DNA from: Streptomyces phaeofaciens
GTDB lineage: Bacteria > Actinomycetota > Actinomycetes > Streptomycetales > Streptomycetaceae
Assembly: GCF_014648915.1 (NCBI RefSeq)
Contig: NZ_BMSA01000024.1
Location: forward strand, 117,741-181,740
DNA: 64,000 nucleotides
Direction of reading: 5' to 3'
Shown: in pieces, positions 51,394 through 59,800 of the stretch
How the letters are laid out: each line of letters starts with the position of its first letter
Position numbering within the stretch: position 1 is the stretch's first letter
The notes under the pieces: model-generated
What the model saw: only the letters and a program-made list of their open reading frames with translations
The model's database searches: none
What the model was told of the DNA's origin: nothing
Translations under genes and position numbers: made by a program

Positions 51394-52116
51394 TCAGTAC
51401 GCGCTGTTGACGTTGTCGATCGAGCCGTACCGGTGGGCGGCGTAGTTCGCCGCGGCGGTGATGTTGGCGACCGGGTCGTAGATGTTCCGGGACGTGCCGG
51501 CCACGTGGTACGCGTTGAAGGTCGGCTGGATCACCTGGAGCAGGCCCTTGGAAGGGACGCCGTTGACGGCGTTGATGTCCCAGCCGTTGATGGCGTTCGG
51601 GTTGCCGGAGGACTCCCGCATGATGTTGCGGTGCAGTCCGCTGTAGCTGCCGGGGATGTCCTTGGCGTTCATGATGGCCAGGGCCTGGCGGATCCAGCCG
51701 TCCAGGTTGTTGGAGTAGCTCTTGACCGCGACGCGGTGCGAGGAGCGGCTCGCGGCGTCCTTGGCGTGGCGCGCGGCGGCGGCCTTCTGGGCGGCGGCCG
51801 TGGCGGCCGCCTTCTTCTTCGCGGTGACGGCCGCGGCGGCGGCCCGCGACGCGGCCTTCTTCTTGGCCACGGCGGCCGTGGCGGCCTTCTTCTTCGCCTC
51901 GATGGCGTCGACCTTCACGCTCGTGCCGGCCAGCTGGTCGGTGACGCTGGCCTTGATGCCGCGCACCGGCTCGGAGCTGTAGGCCACGCGGGCCGAGGGG
52001 GCGGCCGCGTCCGTCGTGGTCGTCTGCGCGTCGGCCGGCACCACGGAGAGGGCGAAGGCGGCGGCACCGAGGGCGGCGACACCGACGATCGCGGTCTTGT
52101 GAGTGTTCTGGGGCAT
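51394..52116 (-). CDS. secreted SLT-type transglycosylase with Ala/Lys-rich linker
   Basis: 240 residues. Signal peptide (HKTAIVGVAALGAAAFALSV, cleavage near ADAQ), then about 55 residues of AAVAKKKAASRAAAAAV-type basic helical linker, then a lysozyme-like domain with the catalytic glutamate in HRNIMRESSGNPNAINGWD, GLLQVIQPTFNAYHV and the terminal AANYAAHRYGSIDNVNSAY. It should cleave peptidoglycan outside the membrane. The Ala/Lys linker may bind teichoic acid or wall polymers. ATG at 52116; the leader contains a GTGCCGCGGG/CCCGCGGCAC hairpin. Confidence 0.86.
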   Translation of the reverse strand: MPQNTHKTAIVGVAALGAAAFALSVVPADAQTTTTDAAAPSARVAYSSEPVRGIKASVTDQLAGTSVKVDAIEAKKKAATAAVAKKKAASRAAAAAVTAKKKAAATAAAQKAAAARHAKDAASRSSHRVAVKSYSNNLDGWIRQALAIMNAKDIPGSYSGLHRNIMRESSGNPNAINGWDINAVNGVPSKGLLQVIQPTFNAYHVAGTSRNIYDPVANITAAANYAAHRYGSIDNVNSAY

Positions 52117-52306
52117 TGCGGAAGGACCTCTTCGAATAGCGCGGAGGTCGCTCTCTTCGTCCCACGGCGGACAGCGGGTGCTGGAGGCACGTGTGCCGCG
52201 GGGGACAACCCGCGGCACTGAGCGACGGCAGCCATTCTTAGCGGCCGCAAAATGGCCAGGCAAAGATGTGACGTACGATCCCCGGTAGTGGATCAGGGAA
52301 GGGCAA
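52117..52306 (-). promoter_or_regulatory. structured leader of the transglycosylase gene
   Basis: About 190 bases without coding capacity. The minus strand can form GTGCCGCGGG-TTGTC-CCCGCGGCAC. Streptomyces cell-wall hydrolase genes often have c-di-AMP (ydaO) riboswitches, but the conserved ydaO core was not found here, so only a structured leader is claimed. Confidence 0.4.
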
Positions 52307-52340
52307 AACGGGACAGACTGTACTGTCCGTCCCGTTCATT
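52307..52340 (-). terminator. terminator after the QueA-like gene
   Basis: AACGGGACGGAC pairs with GTCTGTCCCGTT, followed by TTT on the minus strand: a conventional intrinsic terminator for the gene ending at 52420. Confidence 0.75.
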
Positions 52341-52419
52341 CGGGTCGACTCCCCCTCCTATGTGCCCTAGTAGGTGATCTGCGCCCTATGTGCGGGCTCA
52401 CATCGACCCGGCCCAGCCC

Positions 52420-53589
52420 TCACACGCAGTTGCCGAAGCGATGCCCCGTGTGAGGACCCTCCTCCGGCAGGACGAGGTGCACGTCCCCGAACTCGTGCCA
52501 CAGGTACCGCCCGCGCAGCGCCTCGTCGTAGCCCCGGCCGATCGCGGCCCGACCCGCCACCGCCTCCAGCATCAGCAGATGCGAGGCCTCCGGCTCGTGC
52601 AGCCCGGTCAGCAGCCCGTCCACCACCCGCACCCCGCGCTCGGGCGTCACCACGAGATCCGTCCACCCCGCACGCGCGCGGACGACCCCGTCGGCGCCCG
52701 CCGCCGACTCCACCGCCCGCACGGCCGTCGTCCCGACCGCGATCACCCGCCCGCCCACCCGTCGCCCACCACGCTGCCGAGCAGGCGCCGCACGTCCCCT
52801 CCGACCGGCCCGCGCCGCGTTGATCAGCCGGGCCGACGCCTCCGGCACCGCGAACCGCTCCGGATACGGCGGCTCGTGCGCCTCCGCCGACGCCACCCCG
52901 GTGTGCAGGGTTACCGGCGCGAACTGCACACCCCGGCTCACCAGCTCCGCCACCAGCCCCGCCGTGAACGGACGTGCCGCACTCGGCATCTCCGCACTGC
53001 CCGAGCCGTCCGCCGACGGCAGCGCGAACGCCGTCTGGTACACGGACAGCGGCTGGTCCCGCTCCGTATAGGAGTAACGGATCGGCCGCCCGTGCTCCCG
53101 CAGCAGCTCCGGCACCGCCCCGCCGGACACCCCGGCCCACCACAGCCGCCCGCTGCCCGGACTCAGCGGCTCCGCCAGCACCAGCCGCACACCCCCGGGC
53201 AGCCCCACCTCCGTCCCCACCGGACCTCCCGCACGCGCGCGCGTGGTGCCCCTGTCGTCCGGGTCCCGCAGTTCGACCGCCCACCGCCCGTCGTCCCCGC
53301 GCGTGGAGAAGTGCACCACCACACGCGCGTGCCCGACCCGCCCGTCCACCGCCGCCGCGAGCGTGGGCGAGGTGTTCACCACCAGCAGGTCCCCGGCCCG
53401 CAGCAGACACGGCAGCTCCCGGAACGCGTGATGCGCCACCTCCGTCCCCCACGACACCAGCAGCCGTACGTCGTCCCGGCCCCGCCCCGGCCCGCGCTGC
53501 TCGGCCGGCACCCGCGCCGACAGCTCCTCCGGCACCCTCACCGGTACCCGGCCGCGCACGCGCGCGGTGACCCCCGTCGCCGACGTCAT
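52420..53589 (-). CDS. QueA-like S-adenosylmethionine:tRNA ribosyltransferase-isomerase family protein
   Basis: 389 residues. N-terminal QueA features (FRELPCLLRAGDLLVVNTSP, VHFSTRGDDGRWAVELRDPD) and the C-terminal half with PERFAVPEASARLINAARA and VIAVGTTAVRAVESAAG, LVVTPERGVRVVDGLLTGLH. QueA makes epoxyqueuosine on tRNA from 7-aminomethyl-7-deazaguanine. A basic insertion (GRRGRAAPARQRGGRRVGG) sits before VIAVGTT. Many Streptomyces lack an evident queuosine pathway, so the true substrate is uncertain. The ATG overlaps the SDR stop (ATGA). Confidence 0.78.
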   Translation of the reverse strand: MTSATGVTARVRGRVPVRVPEELSARVPAEQRGPGRGRDDVRLLVSWGTEVAHHAFRELPCLLRAGDLLVVNTSPTLAAAVDGRVGHARVVVHFSTRGDDGRWAVELRDPDDRGTTRARAGGPVGTEVGLPGGVRLVLAEPLSPGSGRLWWAGVSGGAVPELLREHGRPIRYSYTERDQPLSVYQTAFALPSADGSGSAEMPSAARPFTAGLVAELVSRGVQFAPVTLHTGVASAEAHEPPYPERFAVPEASARLINAARAGRRGRAAPARQRGGRRVGGRVIAVGTTAVRAVESAAGADGVVRARAGWTDLVVTPERGVRVVDGLLTGLHEPEASHLLMLEAVAGRAAIGRGYDEALRGRYLWHEFGDVHLVLPEEGPHTGHRFGNCV

Positions 53590-54284
53590 CGCCGGCCCGC
53601 CAGCAGCGCCGGAGCCCCGTACCGCCCGCTCGCCGGCCGCTCGTCCAGCAGCCGCAGGAAGGCCGGCACCACACCCTCCGGCTCCGGCCGCGCCCCGTCG
53701 TCGTCCGGTACGGCCGCCGCGTACAGGTCCGTGGCCATGTCCCCGGGGTCCACCGCCCACACCCGCAGCCCCGGCTCCTCCGCGCCGAGCACCGCCGCGA
53801 GCTGGTCCAGGGCCGCCTTCGACGCCCCGTAGCCGCCCCAGGTCTCGTACGCCTCCGCCGCCGCGTCCGAGCTGACGGCGACCACCGCGCCCCGCGGCGC
53901 CGCCCGCAGCAGCGGCAGCGCCTCCTGCACCAGGCCCAGCGCCGCCACGACGTTCACCTCCAGCGCCCGCCGCAGCCCGTCCAGCGGCAGCGCGTCCAGC
54001 CGCACCAGCGGCTCGGCGCCCAGCGCGCTCGCGTTGTTCACCACCAGATCGCACCCGCCGAGCCCCCACGCGGCCGCCACCAGCGCCGACCGGTGCCCGG
54101 CGTCCGTGACGTCCCCCGCGAGCGCCCGGACGGCCGTGCCGTGCGCCGCGACCGCGGCCGCCGCCCCCTTCAGCACGTCCTCCGTCCTGGCGTCCAGCAC
54201 CAGATCCCAGCCGCGCGCGGCCAGCGCCTCGGCCAGCGCCCTGCCGAGCCCCTTCGAGGCCCCCGTGATGATCGCTACCGGCAT
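53586..54284 (-). CDS. short-chain dehydrogenase/reductase
   Basis: 232 residues. TGASKGLGRALAEALAARGW near residue 7, NNASALG (NNAG variant), catalytic Ser in VVAVSSDAAAEAY and Y-x3-K in YGASKAALDQLAA. C-terminal sequence indicates NAD(P)-dependent oxidoreductase of unknown substrate. ATG at 54284 with GAGGGGA. Its stop overlaps the start of the QueA-like gene, so the two form an operon and may act in one pathway. Confidence 0.84.
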   Translation of the reverse strand: MPVAIITGASKGLGRALAEALAARGWDLVLDARTEDVLKGAAAAVAAHGTAVRALAGDVTDAGHRSALVAAAWGLGGCDLVVNNASALGAEPLVRLDALPLDGLRRALEVNVVAALGLVQEALPLLRAAPRGAVVAVSSDAAAEAYETWGGYGASKAALDQLAAVLGAEEPGLRVWAVDPGDMATDLYAAAVPDDDGARPEPEGVVPAFLRLLDERPASGRYGAPALLAGRR

Positions 54285-54524
54285 GACAACCGTCCCCTCG
54301 TCCGACCGCCTCCGTCGGCGGTGACCCCACCGTAGGAACCGGCCCCCCGGGCCCGCCTCGGACGCGGGACGGGGCCCGCCGGGGCCCTTCGTCGTACGCC
54401 CGCACACCCGGTCCCCACGCCCTGGGGCGCCGTACCGGGGACCTCCGGCCTAGGCCTGTGGCCCTAGCCCGGGGCCGTCACCGGTCCGATCCGCGGTGTC
54501 ACACCCCGCCGGTACCGTGAGGAC

Positions 54525-55670
54525 ATGAGTCATCGCCCCCGGTCCGGCCTCGCCGCGGTCAGCTCCGCGCTGCTGGCCATGAGCAGGCATCTGGAGGTGC
54601 GCGACGTCCTCAAGACGATCGTCGCCTCCGCCCGCGAGCTGCTCGACGCGCAGTACGCCGCGCTCGGGGTCCCGGACGACCACGGGGGCTTCGCGCAGTT
54701 CGTCGTCGACGGCATCGGCGAGGAGCAGTGGAAGGCCATCGGCCCCCTGCCCCGACAGCACGGCATCCTGGCCTCGATGCTGCACGAGGCCCGCCCCGAG
54801 CGCCTCGCCGACGTGCGCAAGGACCCCCGTTTCGAGGGCTGGCCGTCCGCCCACCCCGAGATGTCCGACTTCCTCGGCCTGCCCATCCGCGACGGCGACG
54901 AGATCATCGGCGCCCTGTTCCTCGCCAACAAGAACTGCCCGAAGCCCCAGGGCAGCTGCGGCTTCACCGAGGAGGACGAAGAACTCCTCGCCATCCTCGC
55001 CCAGCACGCGGCCATAGCCCTCACCAACGCCCGCCTCTACGAGCGCAGCCGCGAACTGACCATCGCCGAGGAACGCTCCCGGCTGGCCCACGAACTGCAC
55101 GACGCGGTCGCCCAGAAGCTGTTCTCCCTGCGCCTGACGGCCCAGGCCGCCGCCGCCCTCGTCGACCGCGACCCCTCCCGCGCCAAGGGCGAGCTCCAGC
55201 AGGTCGCCGCGCTCGCCGCCGAGGCCGCAGACGAACTGCGCGCCGCCGTCGTGGAGCTGCGCCCCGCCGCCCTCGACGAGGACGGCCTCGTGGCCACCCT
55301 GCGCACCCAGATCCAGGTCCTCGACCGAGCCCACGCCGCCCGCGTGACGTTCACCGGCCGCGGCGTCCGCGCCCTGCCCGCCGCCCAGGAGGAGGCGCTG
55401 CTGCGCGTCGCCCAGGAGGCCCTGCACAACGCCCTGCGCCACGCGGACGCGCAGCACGTCGACGTGACCCTCCACAAGCGCGGCACGGACACGGTCCTGC
55501 GCATCACCGACGACGGCTGCGGCTTCGAGCCCGCCGCGGTCCGCCGGGCCGGCCGCCACCTCGGCCTGGTGTCGATGCGCGACCGGGCCGGCGGCATCGG
55601 CGGCACGCTCACGGTGGAATCGGCGCCCGGCAAGGGCACCACGATCGAGATGGAGGCCCCCGGTGGCTGA
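54525..55670 (+). CDS. GAF-domain sensor histidine kinase (NarL-type)
   Basis: 381 residues, no membrane segment. GAF domain about 25-175 (ILASMLHEARPERLADVRKD, FLGLPIRDGDEIIGALFLAN), HisKA_3 dimerisation helix with phospho-acceptor His in EERSRLAHELHDAVAQKLFS, and an ATPase domain ALHNALRHADAQHVDVTLHK, DDGCGFEP, GLVSMRDRAGGIGGTLTVES. A cytoplasmic sensor; a cysteine in CGFTEEDEELL and others could bind a cofactor. Overlaps the response-regulator gene. Confidence 0.9.
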   Translation: MSHRPRSGLAAVSSALLAMSRHLEVRDVLKTIVASARELLDAQYAALGVPDDHGGFAQFVVDGIGEEQWKAIGPLPRQHGILASMLHEARPERLADVRKDPRFEGWPSAHPEMSDFLGLPIRDGDEIIGALFLANKNCPKPQGSCGFTEEDEELLAILAQHAAIALTNARLYERSRELTIAEERSRLAHELHDAVAQKLFSLRLTAQAAAALVDRDPSRAKGELQQVAALAAEAADELRAAVVELRPAALDEDGLVATLRTQIQVLDRAHAARVTFTGRGVRALPAAQEEALLRVAQEALHNALRHADAQHVDVTLHKRGTDTVLRITDDGCGFEPAAVRRAGRHLGLVSMRDRAGGIGGTLTVESAPGKGTTIEMEAPGG

Positions 55671-56304
55671 CGCAATCAAGGTGCTGCTCGTCGACGACCA
55701 CCAGGTCGTCCGCCGGGGCCTGCGCACCTTCCTGGAGGTCCAGGACGACATCGAGGTCGTCGGCGAGGCCGCCGACGGCGCCGAGGGCGTGGAGCGCGCC
55801 GAGGAGCTGAGGCCCGACGTCGTCCTGATGGACGTCAAGATGCCCGGCATGGACGGTGTGGAGGCCCTCCGCAGGCTCCGCGAGCTGGAGAACCCCGCGC
55901 GGGTGCTGATCGTCACCAGCTTCACCGAACAGCGCACGGTGGTCCCGGCCCTGCGCGCGGGCGCCGCCGGGTACGTCTACAAGGACGTGGACCCCGACGC
56001 CCTCGCCGGCGCCATCCGCTCCGTCCACGCCGGGCACATCCTGCTCCAGCCGGAGGTGGCCGGCGCCCTGCTCTCCCAGGAGGTGGCCAACTCGGGCCAG
56101 GGCAGAGGCGGGGCGCTCACGGAACGCGAGCGCGAGGTGCTCGGCCTGATAGCGGACGGTCGCTCCAACCGCGAGATCGCCAGGGCCCTCGTTCTCTCCG
56201 AGAAGACCGTCAAGACCCACGTCTCGAACATCCTGATGAAACTCGACGTGGCCGACCGCACCCAGGCCGCGCTGTGGGCCGTACGCCACGGCGTGACCGG
56301 CTGA
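55663..56304 (+). CDS. NarL/LuxR family response regulator
   Basis: 213 residues. Receiver domain with LLVDDHQVVRRGL and phospho-acceptor Asp in DVVLMDVKMPGMDGVEALR; LuxR HTH in LTEREREVLGLIADGRSNRE and KTVKTHVSNILMKLDVADRT. GTG start overlaps the kinase by 8 bp; cognate pair. Targets unknown. The next gene is a chaplin, 180 bp downstream. Confidence 0.92.
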   Translation: MADAIKVLLVDDHQVVRRGLRTFLEVQDDIEVVGEAADGAEGVERAEELRPDVVLMDVKMPGMDGVEALRRLRELENPARVLIVTSFTEQRTVVPALRAGAAGYVYKDVDPDALAGAIRSVHAGHILLQPEVAGALLSQEVANSGQGRGGALTEREREVLGLIADGRSNREIARALVLSEKTVKTHVSNILMKLDVADRTQAALWAVRHGVTG

Positions 56305-56484
56305 AACGCTCTCCGTACGGCTCGGCGGAGGCGACCCGGCGGGTGGTACGGAGCGTCCCGTTCCGGACTGAGATTCATACCGTCGTGGGAATGTCCCCCG
56401 AATGGCGCAACCTCCCGGGAGCCCCGCCGTTCTCCAGTGCGTGCTGCGGCGACTGCCGCGGCCATCGCTAGGAGGACTCGAGAA

Positions 56485-56730
56485 GTGAAGAACCTGAAGA
56501 AGGCAGCGGCCGTGACGATGGTGGCCGGCGGCCTGATGGCCGCGGGGGCCGGCATGGCCTCCGCCACCGACGGCGCCACGGCCCTCGGCGAGGCCAAGGG
56601 CTCGCCGGGCGTCGTCTCGGGCAACGTCGTGCAGGCCCCGGTGCACATCCCGGTCAACGCCGTCGGCAACAGCGTCAACGTGATCGGCGTGCTCAACCCG
56701 GCCTTCGGCAACCTGGGCCTCAACCACTGA
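56485..56730 (+). CDS. chpE: small chaplin, cysteine-less (ChpE)
   Basis: 81 residues. Signal peptide (KKAAAVTMVAGGLMAAGAGM, cleavage after ASA), then one chaplin domain SPGVVSGNVVQAPVHIPVNA, GNSVNVIGVLNPAFGNLGLN. It lacks the two cysteines of other short chaplins, which matches ChpE of S. coelicolor (memory). Chaplins form amyloid surface fibres on aerial hyphae and spores. GTG at 56485 with AGGAGG. Confidence 0.9.
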   Translation: MKNLKKAAAVTMVAGGLMAAGAGMASATDGATALGEAKGSPGVVSGNVVQAPVHIPVNAVGNSVNVIGVLNPAFGNLGLNH

Positions 56731-56751
56731 GGTCCCTGCCCGTACCGACCT

Positions 56752-56787
56752 CCGGCCTCCCCCAGGCGCCCACCCGGGGGAGGCCGG
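56752..56787 (+). terminator. hairpin after chpE
   Basis: CCGGCCTCCCCC (56752-56763) and GGGGGAGGCCGG (56776-56787), perfect 12-bp stem with a 12-base loop. Confidence 0.75.
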
Positions 56788-56799
56788 TCCGGTTGTCAT

Positions 56800-56895
56800 C
56801 CCATAGCGCTGTCGGCCCATAGTGCTGTCGCTTCATGGATGTGTCGGCCCATAGGTCGATAGGCCCATACCGCTGTCGGCTCATCGCCCTGTAGT
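56800..56895. repeat. six tandem 16-bp repeats between two chaplin genes
   Basis: Units at 56800, 56816, 56832, 56848, 56864 and 56880: CCCATAGCGCTGTCGG, CCCATAGTGCTGTCGC, TTCATGGATGTGTCGG, CCCATAGGTCGATAGG, CCCATACCGCTGTCGG, CTCATCGCCCTGTAGT. No gap between units. They sit after the chpE terminator and 119 bp before the next chaplin start, with no coding capacity. Confidence 0.85.
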
Positions 56896-57014
56896 GCCAA
56901 TGATCCGAACGGGCAGTTCCCCGCGCCCGTCCCGCACCGTTCCCGATCACCACCGCGTTGGGCAGCGCACGACCCGCGGCCGGGTCGGACACGCAAACAG
57001 GAGGAACACTTCCC

Positions 57015-57254
57015 ATGAACATCGCCAAGAAGGCTGCTGTGGCCCTCACCGTCGCCGGCATCGCCGCCGGTGCTTCGGCCGGCGCCGCTGTCGCCGACTC
57101 GGGCGCCGAGGGCGCGGCCGTGAAGTCGCCGGGCGTCGCCTCGGGCAACACCGTCCAGGTCCCCGTCCACATCCCCGTGAACGTGGTCGGCGACACCGTC
57201 AACATCGTCGGCCTCCTGAACCCGGCCTTCGGCAACACGGGCGTGAACGACTGA
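57015..57254 (+). CDS. second small chaplin, also cysteine-less
   Basis: 79 residues. Signal peptide (KKAAVALTVAGIAAGASAGA, cleavage near AVA), then SPGVASGNTVQVPVHIPVNV and GDTVNIVGLLNPAFGNTGVN. As in chpE, no cysteine lies in the domain, so no intramolecular disulphide. ATG with GAGGA. It ends before a long bidirectional terminator (57273-57328). A tandem second Cys-less chaplin is not known to me from S. coelicolor at this place. Confidence 0.87.
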   Translation: MNIAKKAAVALTVAGIAAGASAGAAVADSGAEGAAVKSPGVASGNTVQVPVHIPVNVVGDTVNIVGLLNPAFGNTGVND

Positions 57255-57272
57255 GGTCACCGCTCGACAGCC

Positions 57273-57328
57273 GCACGGCGGAGGGGCTCCGCACGTCAAC
57301 GACGACGTGCGGAGCCCCTCCGCCGTGC
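57273..57328. terminator. bidirectional terminator
   Basis: Perfect 25-bp inverted repeat (starting GCACGGCGGAGGGGCTCCGC) with a 6-base loop between the second chaplin and the convergent hypothetical gene. Confidence 0.88.
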
Positions 57329-57385
57329 CGGGGACCCGACCCCGGCCCGCGGCGGCAGGCGCGCCGCGTCATCCGGCCCGCACGC

Positions 57386-58174
57386 TCACCGGACCCCCCG
57401 CTCCCGCTCTTCCACATACGCGTTGTAGGCCGCCACCTGCGCCCGCCGGGCCGTCCGCTCCACCGGCCGCAACGCCTCGGCCCGCGCCGCCATCTCACCG
57501 GAGCTGACCGCACCCCCGGGCCCCCGCTCCTGGGCGAGCGACACCAGCAACCCCACCCGCTGCCCCAGCTCCAGCACCCGCACGGCCCGCGGCGGATACC
57601 CCGGCGCCAACACCTCCCGCCCCCGCTCCGACCGCGCCCGGTACGCGTCGATCGCCGCCTCCGCCACCGGCCCCGACCCGGCGACGTCCAGCCGCGACAG
57701 CACCGCCGTGGCATCCCGCAACGCCTCCGCCAGCTCCCGCTCGGCCTCACCCAGCGACGGCACATCGGCCGGCGGAGCCTCCCGCACCGGCAGGCAGTGC
57801 CACACCACCTCGACATGCACATCACCGGCGGGCCCGGCCTCGTACACCTCCGGCACCAGGCCCAGCGCGGCCCCGTGACAGACCACCGCCTCCTCCGCCT
57901 CCAGCGCCCGCGCGTTGAACTCCGGCGGCCCGCTCAGCCCGAGCGGATGCCCCGGCGCGGGCAGTGCCACCCGCAGCCCGGTCACCCCCAGCGCCCGCAG
58001 CCGCCCGAGCGCGAGCGTGAGCCCGACGGGCCCGGATTCGCCGGGCAGTCCCTCCACCCGGTGCACGGCGTCCTCACCGACGACGGCGAGTACGGCGTCG
58101 TCCGGCGAGACAAGTCCGGCCAACAGGGCATTTCCCCAAGCGGCAAGGCGACCAGAGCGCGGTTCCGAGAGCAT
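57386..58174 (-). CDS. conserved hypothetical protein, 262 residues
   Basis: Soluble. An N-terminal alpha/beta domain (AVLAVVGEDAVHRVEGLPG, ALGVTGLRVALPAPGHPLGL) and an alanine-rich helical C-terminal half (DATAVLSRLDVAGSGPVAEA, RARSERGREVLAPGYPPRAV). No known catalytic motif. It appears conserved in Streptomyces at this locus. ATG at 58174. Confidence 0.75.
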   Translation of the reverse strand: MLSEPRSGRLAAWGNALLAGLVSPDDAVLAVVGEDAVHRVEGLPGESGPVGLTLALGRLRALGVTGLRVALPAPGHPLGLSGPPEFNARALEAEEAVVCHGAALGLVPEVYEAGPAGDVHVEVVWHCLPVREAPPADVPSLGEAERELAEALRDATAVLSRLDVAGSGPVAEAAIDAYRARSERGREVLAPGYPPRAVRVLELGQRVGLLVSLAQERGPGGAVSSGEMAARAEALRPVERTARRAQVAAYNAYVEERERGVR

Positions 58175-58328
58175 GGCTCCACCCTAAGGACCGGACCGAT
58201 GGAACGGCCCACCCGGCCGGTGGCGTAGATTTTCCCGAGGGGCCGCGCCCACCCGAGCGCGGCGGGCCGAGCCACCGGCGCCCGCGACAACCGAGACCGG
58301 CCACACTGCAAGGGGAGACAACGCGCCA

Positions 58329-59126
58329 ATGAGCGATGTTCTGGAGCTTCAGGACGTATCGGTGGTCCGCGAGGGCCGGGCTCTGGTGGACCAGGTCTCC
58401 TGGTCGGTCAAGGAGGGCGAGCGCTGGGTCATCCTCGGCCCCAACGGAGCCGGCAAGACGACCCTCCTGAACATCGCCTCCACCTACCTCTTCCCCAGCG
58501 CGGGCACCGTCTCCGTCCTCGACGAGACCCTCGGACGGCCGGGCACCGACGTCTTCGAGCTGCGCCCGCGCATCGGTATGGCCGGCATCGCCCTGGCCGA
58601 CAAGCTCCCCAAGAGCCAGACCGTCCTCCAGACGGTTCTGACGGCCGCGTACGGCATGACCGCCGCGTGGCAGGAGGAGTACGAGGACGTCGACGAGCAG
58701 CGCGCCCGCGCCTTCCTCGACCGCCTCGGCATGAGCGAGTACCTCGACCGGAAGTTCGGCACCCTCTCCGAGGGCGAGCGCAAGCGCACCCTCATCGCCC
58801 GCGCCCTGATGACCGACCCCGAGCTGCTCCTCCTCGACGAGCCCGCCGCCGGCCTCGACCTCGGCGGCCGCGAGGACCTCGTACGCCGTCTCGGCCGCCT
58901 CGCCCGCGACCCCATCGCCCCCTCGATGATCATGGTCACGCACCATGTCGAGGAGATCGCCCCCGGCTTCACCCACGTCCTCATGATCCGCCAGGGCAAG
59001 GTCCTCGCCGCCGGACCCGTCGAGCTCGAACTCACCTCCCGCAACCTCTCCCTCTGCTTCGGCCTCCCGCTCGTCGTGGAACAGGTCGGCGAGCGCTGGA
59101 CCGCACAGGGCCTCCCCCTGTCCTGA
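58329..59126 (+). CDS. ABC transporter ATP-binding protein (orphan)
   Basis: 265 residues. Walker A ILGPNGAGKTTLLN near residue 37, variant signature LSEGERKRTLIARAL near 150, Walker B LLLLDEPAAGLDLGG near 172, H-loop MVTHHVEEI. No permease gene is adjacent. The LSEGE signature resembles YlmA/ModF-like cytoplasmic ATPases of unknown role. Its own start follows a GGGGAGA. Confidence 0.87.
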   Translation: MSDVLELQDVSVVREGRALVDQVSWSVKEGERWVILGPNGAGKTTLLNIASTYLFPSAGTVSVLDETLGRPGTDVFELRPRIGMAGIALADKLPKSQTVLQTVLTAAYGMTAAWQEEYEDVDEQRARAFLDRLGMSEYLDRKFGTLSEGERKRTLIARALMTDPELLLLDEPAAGLDLGGREDLVRRLGRLARDPIAPSMIMVTHHVEEIAPGFTHVLMIRQGKVLAAGPVELELTSRNLSLCFGLPLVVEQVGERWTAQGLPLS

Positions 59127-59179
59127 CCGCCCCTCCTGCGCCCTGTCGGCGGCACGGCCTCCGGACCTACCATGACCGT

Positions 59180-59611
59180 GTGAACGACATCGACGCGTGG
59201 GTGTGGTGGCTCGTGGGCGCGGCAGCGCTGGGAATCCCGCTCGTGGTGACCGCGATGCCGGAGTTCGGCATGCTCGCGGTCGGCGCGGTGGCCGCCGCGA
59301 TCGCGGCGGGACTGGGCCTCGGCGCCGTGCCGCAGGTGCTCATCTTCATCGTCGTCTCGGTCGCGCTCCTCGCCGTCGTACGGCCCATCGCCGCACGCCA
59401 CAGCATGCAGCGCCCCCAACTCGCCACCGGAGTGGACGCGCTGAAGGGAAAGCAGGCCGTCGTACTGGAACGCGTCGACGGCGCCGGCGGCCGGATCAAA
59501 CTCGCCGGCGAGGTCTGGTCGGCGCGCGCCCTCGACACCGACCGCAGCTACGAAATCGGTCAGGAAGTCGACGTCGTGGAGATCGAGGGGGCCACGGCGA
59601 TCGTCATCTGA
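59180..59611 (+). CDS. NfeD-like membrane protein
   Basis: 143 residues. Two to three helices (AWVWWLVGAAALGIPLVVTA, LGAVPQVLIFIVVSVALLAV) and a C-terminal OB-fold (LKGKQAVVLERVDGAGGRIK, IGQEVDVVEIEGATAIVI). NfeD proteins partner SPFH proteins such as the one 190 bp downstream, in membrane-microdomain organisation. A -10-like TACCAT ends six bases before the GTG, suggesting a leaderless transcript. Confidence 0.86.
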   Translation: MNDIDAWVWWLVGAAALGIPLVVTAMPEFGMLAVGAVAAAIAAGLGLGAVPQVLIFIVVSVALLAVVRPIAARHSMQRPQLATGVDALKGKQAVVLERVDGAGGRIKLAGEVWSARALDTDRSYEIGQEVDVVEIEGATAIVI

Positions 59612-59800
59612 CCTGTACAACTCCCGCACCACGCAAGTGAACCGAAGACCTCCCGGGGCACGCGACGGTCTGTCACACTCGACCAGCAAGATCTTCAACA
59701 GCCATAAGATCTTCCAAAAGGCGCTCGAGGCGGAGACGCGCAGACGCGGCAACGCGGAACGCGCGACGCGGAAAACGCGGAAAAGGGGACGGGGAGCACG

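Noticed and set aside
52117..52306. c-di-AMP (ydaO) riboswitch before the transglycosylase
   Set aside because: Gene context would fit, but the conserved core sequences could not be found on the minus strand; only a generic hairpin is visible.
52420..54405. A single 661-residue frame fusing the SDR region to the QueA-like protein
   Set aside because: The N-terminal third is a low-complexity shadow of the SDR gene in another frame; the QueA-like protein starts at 53589 with a family-like N-terminus and ATGA overlap.
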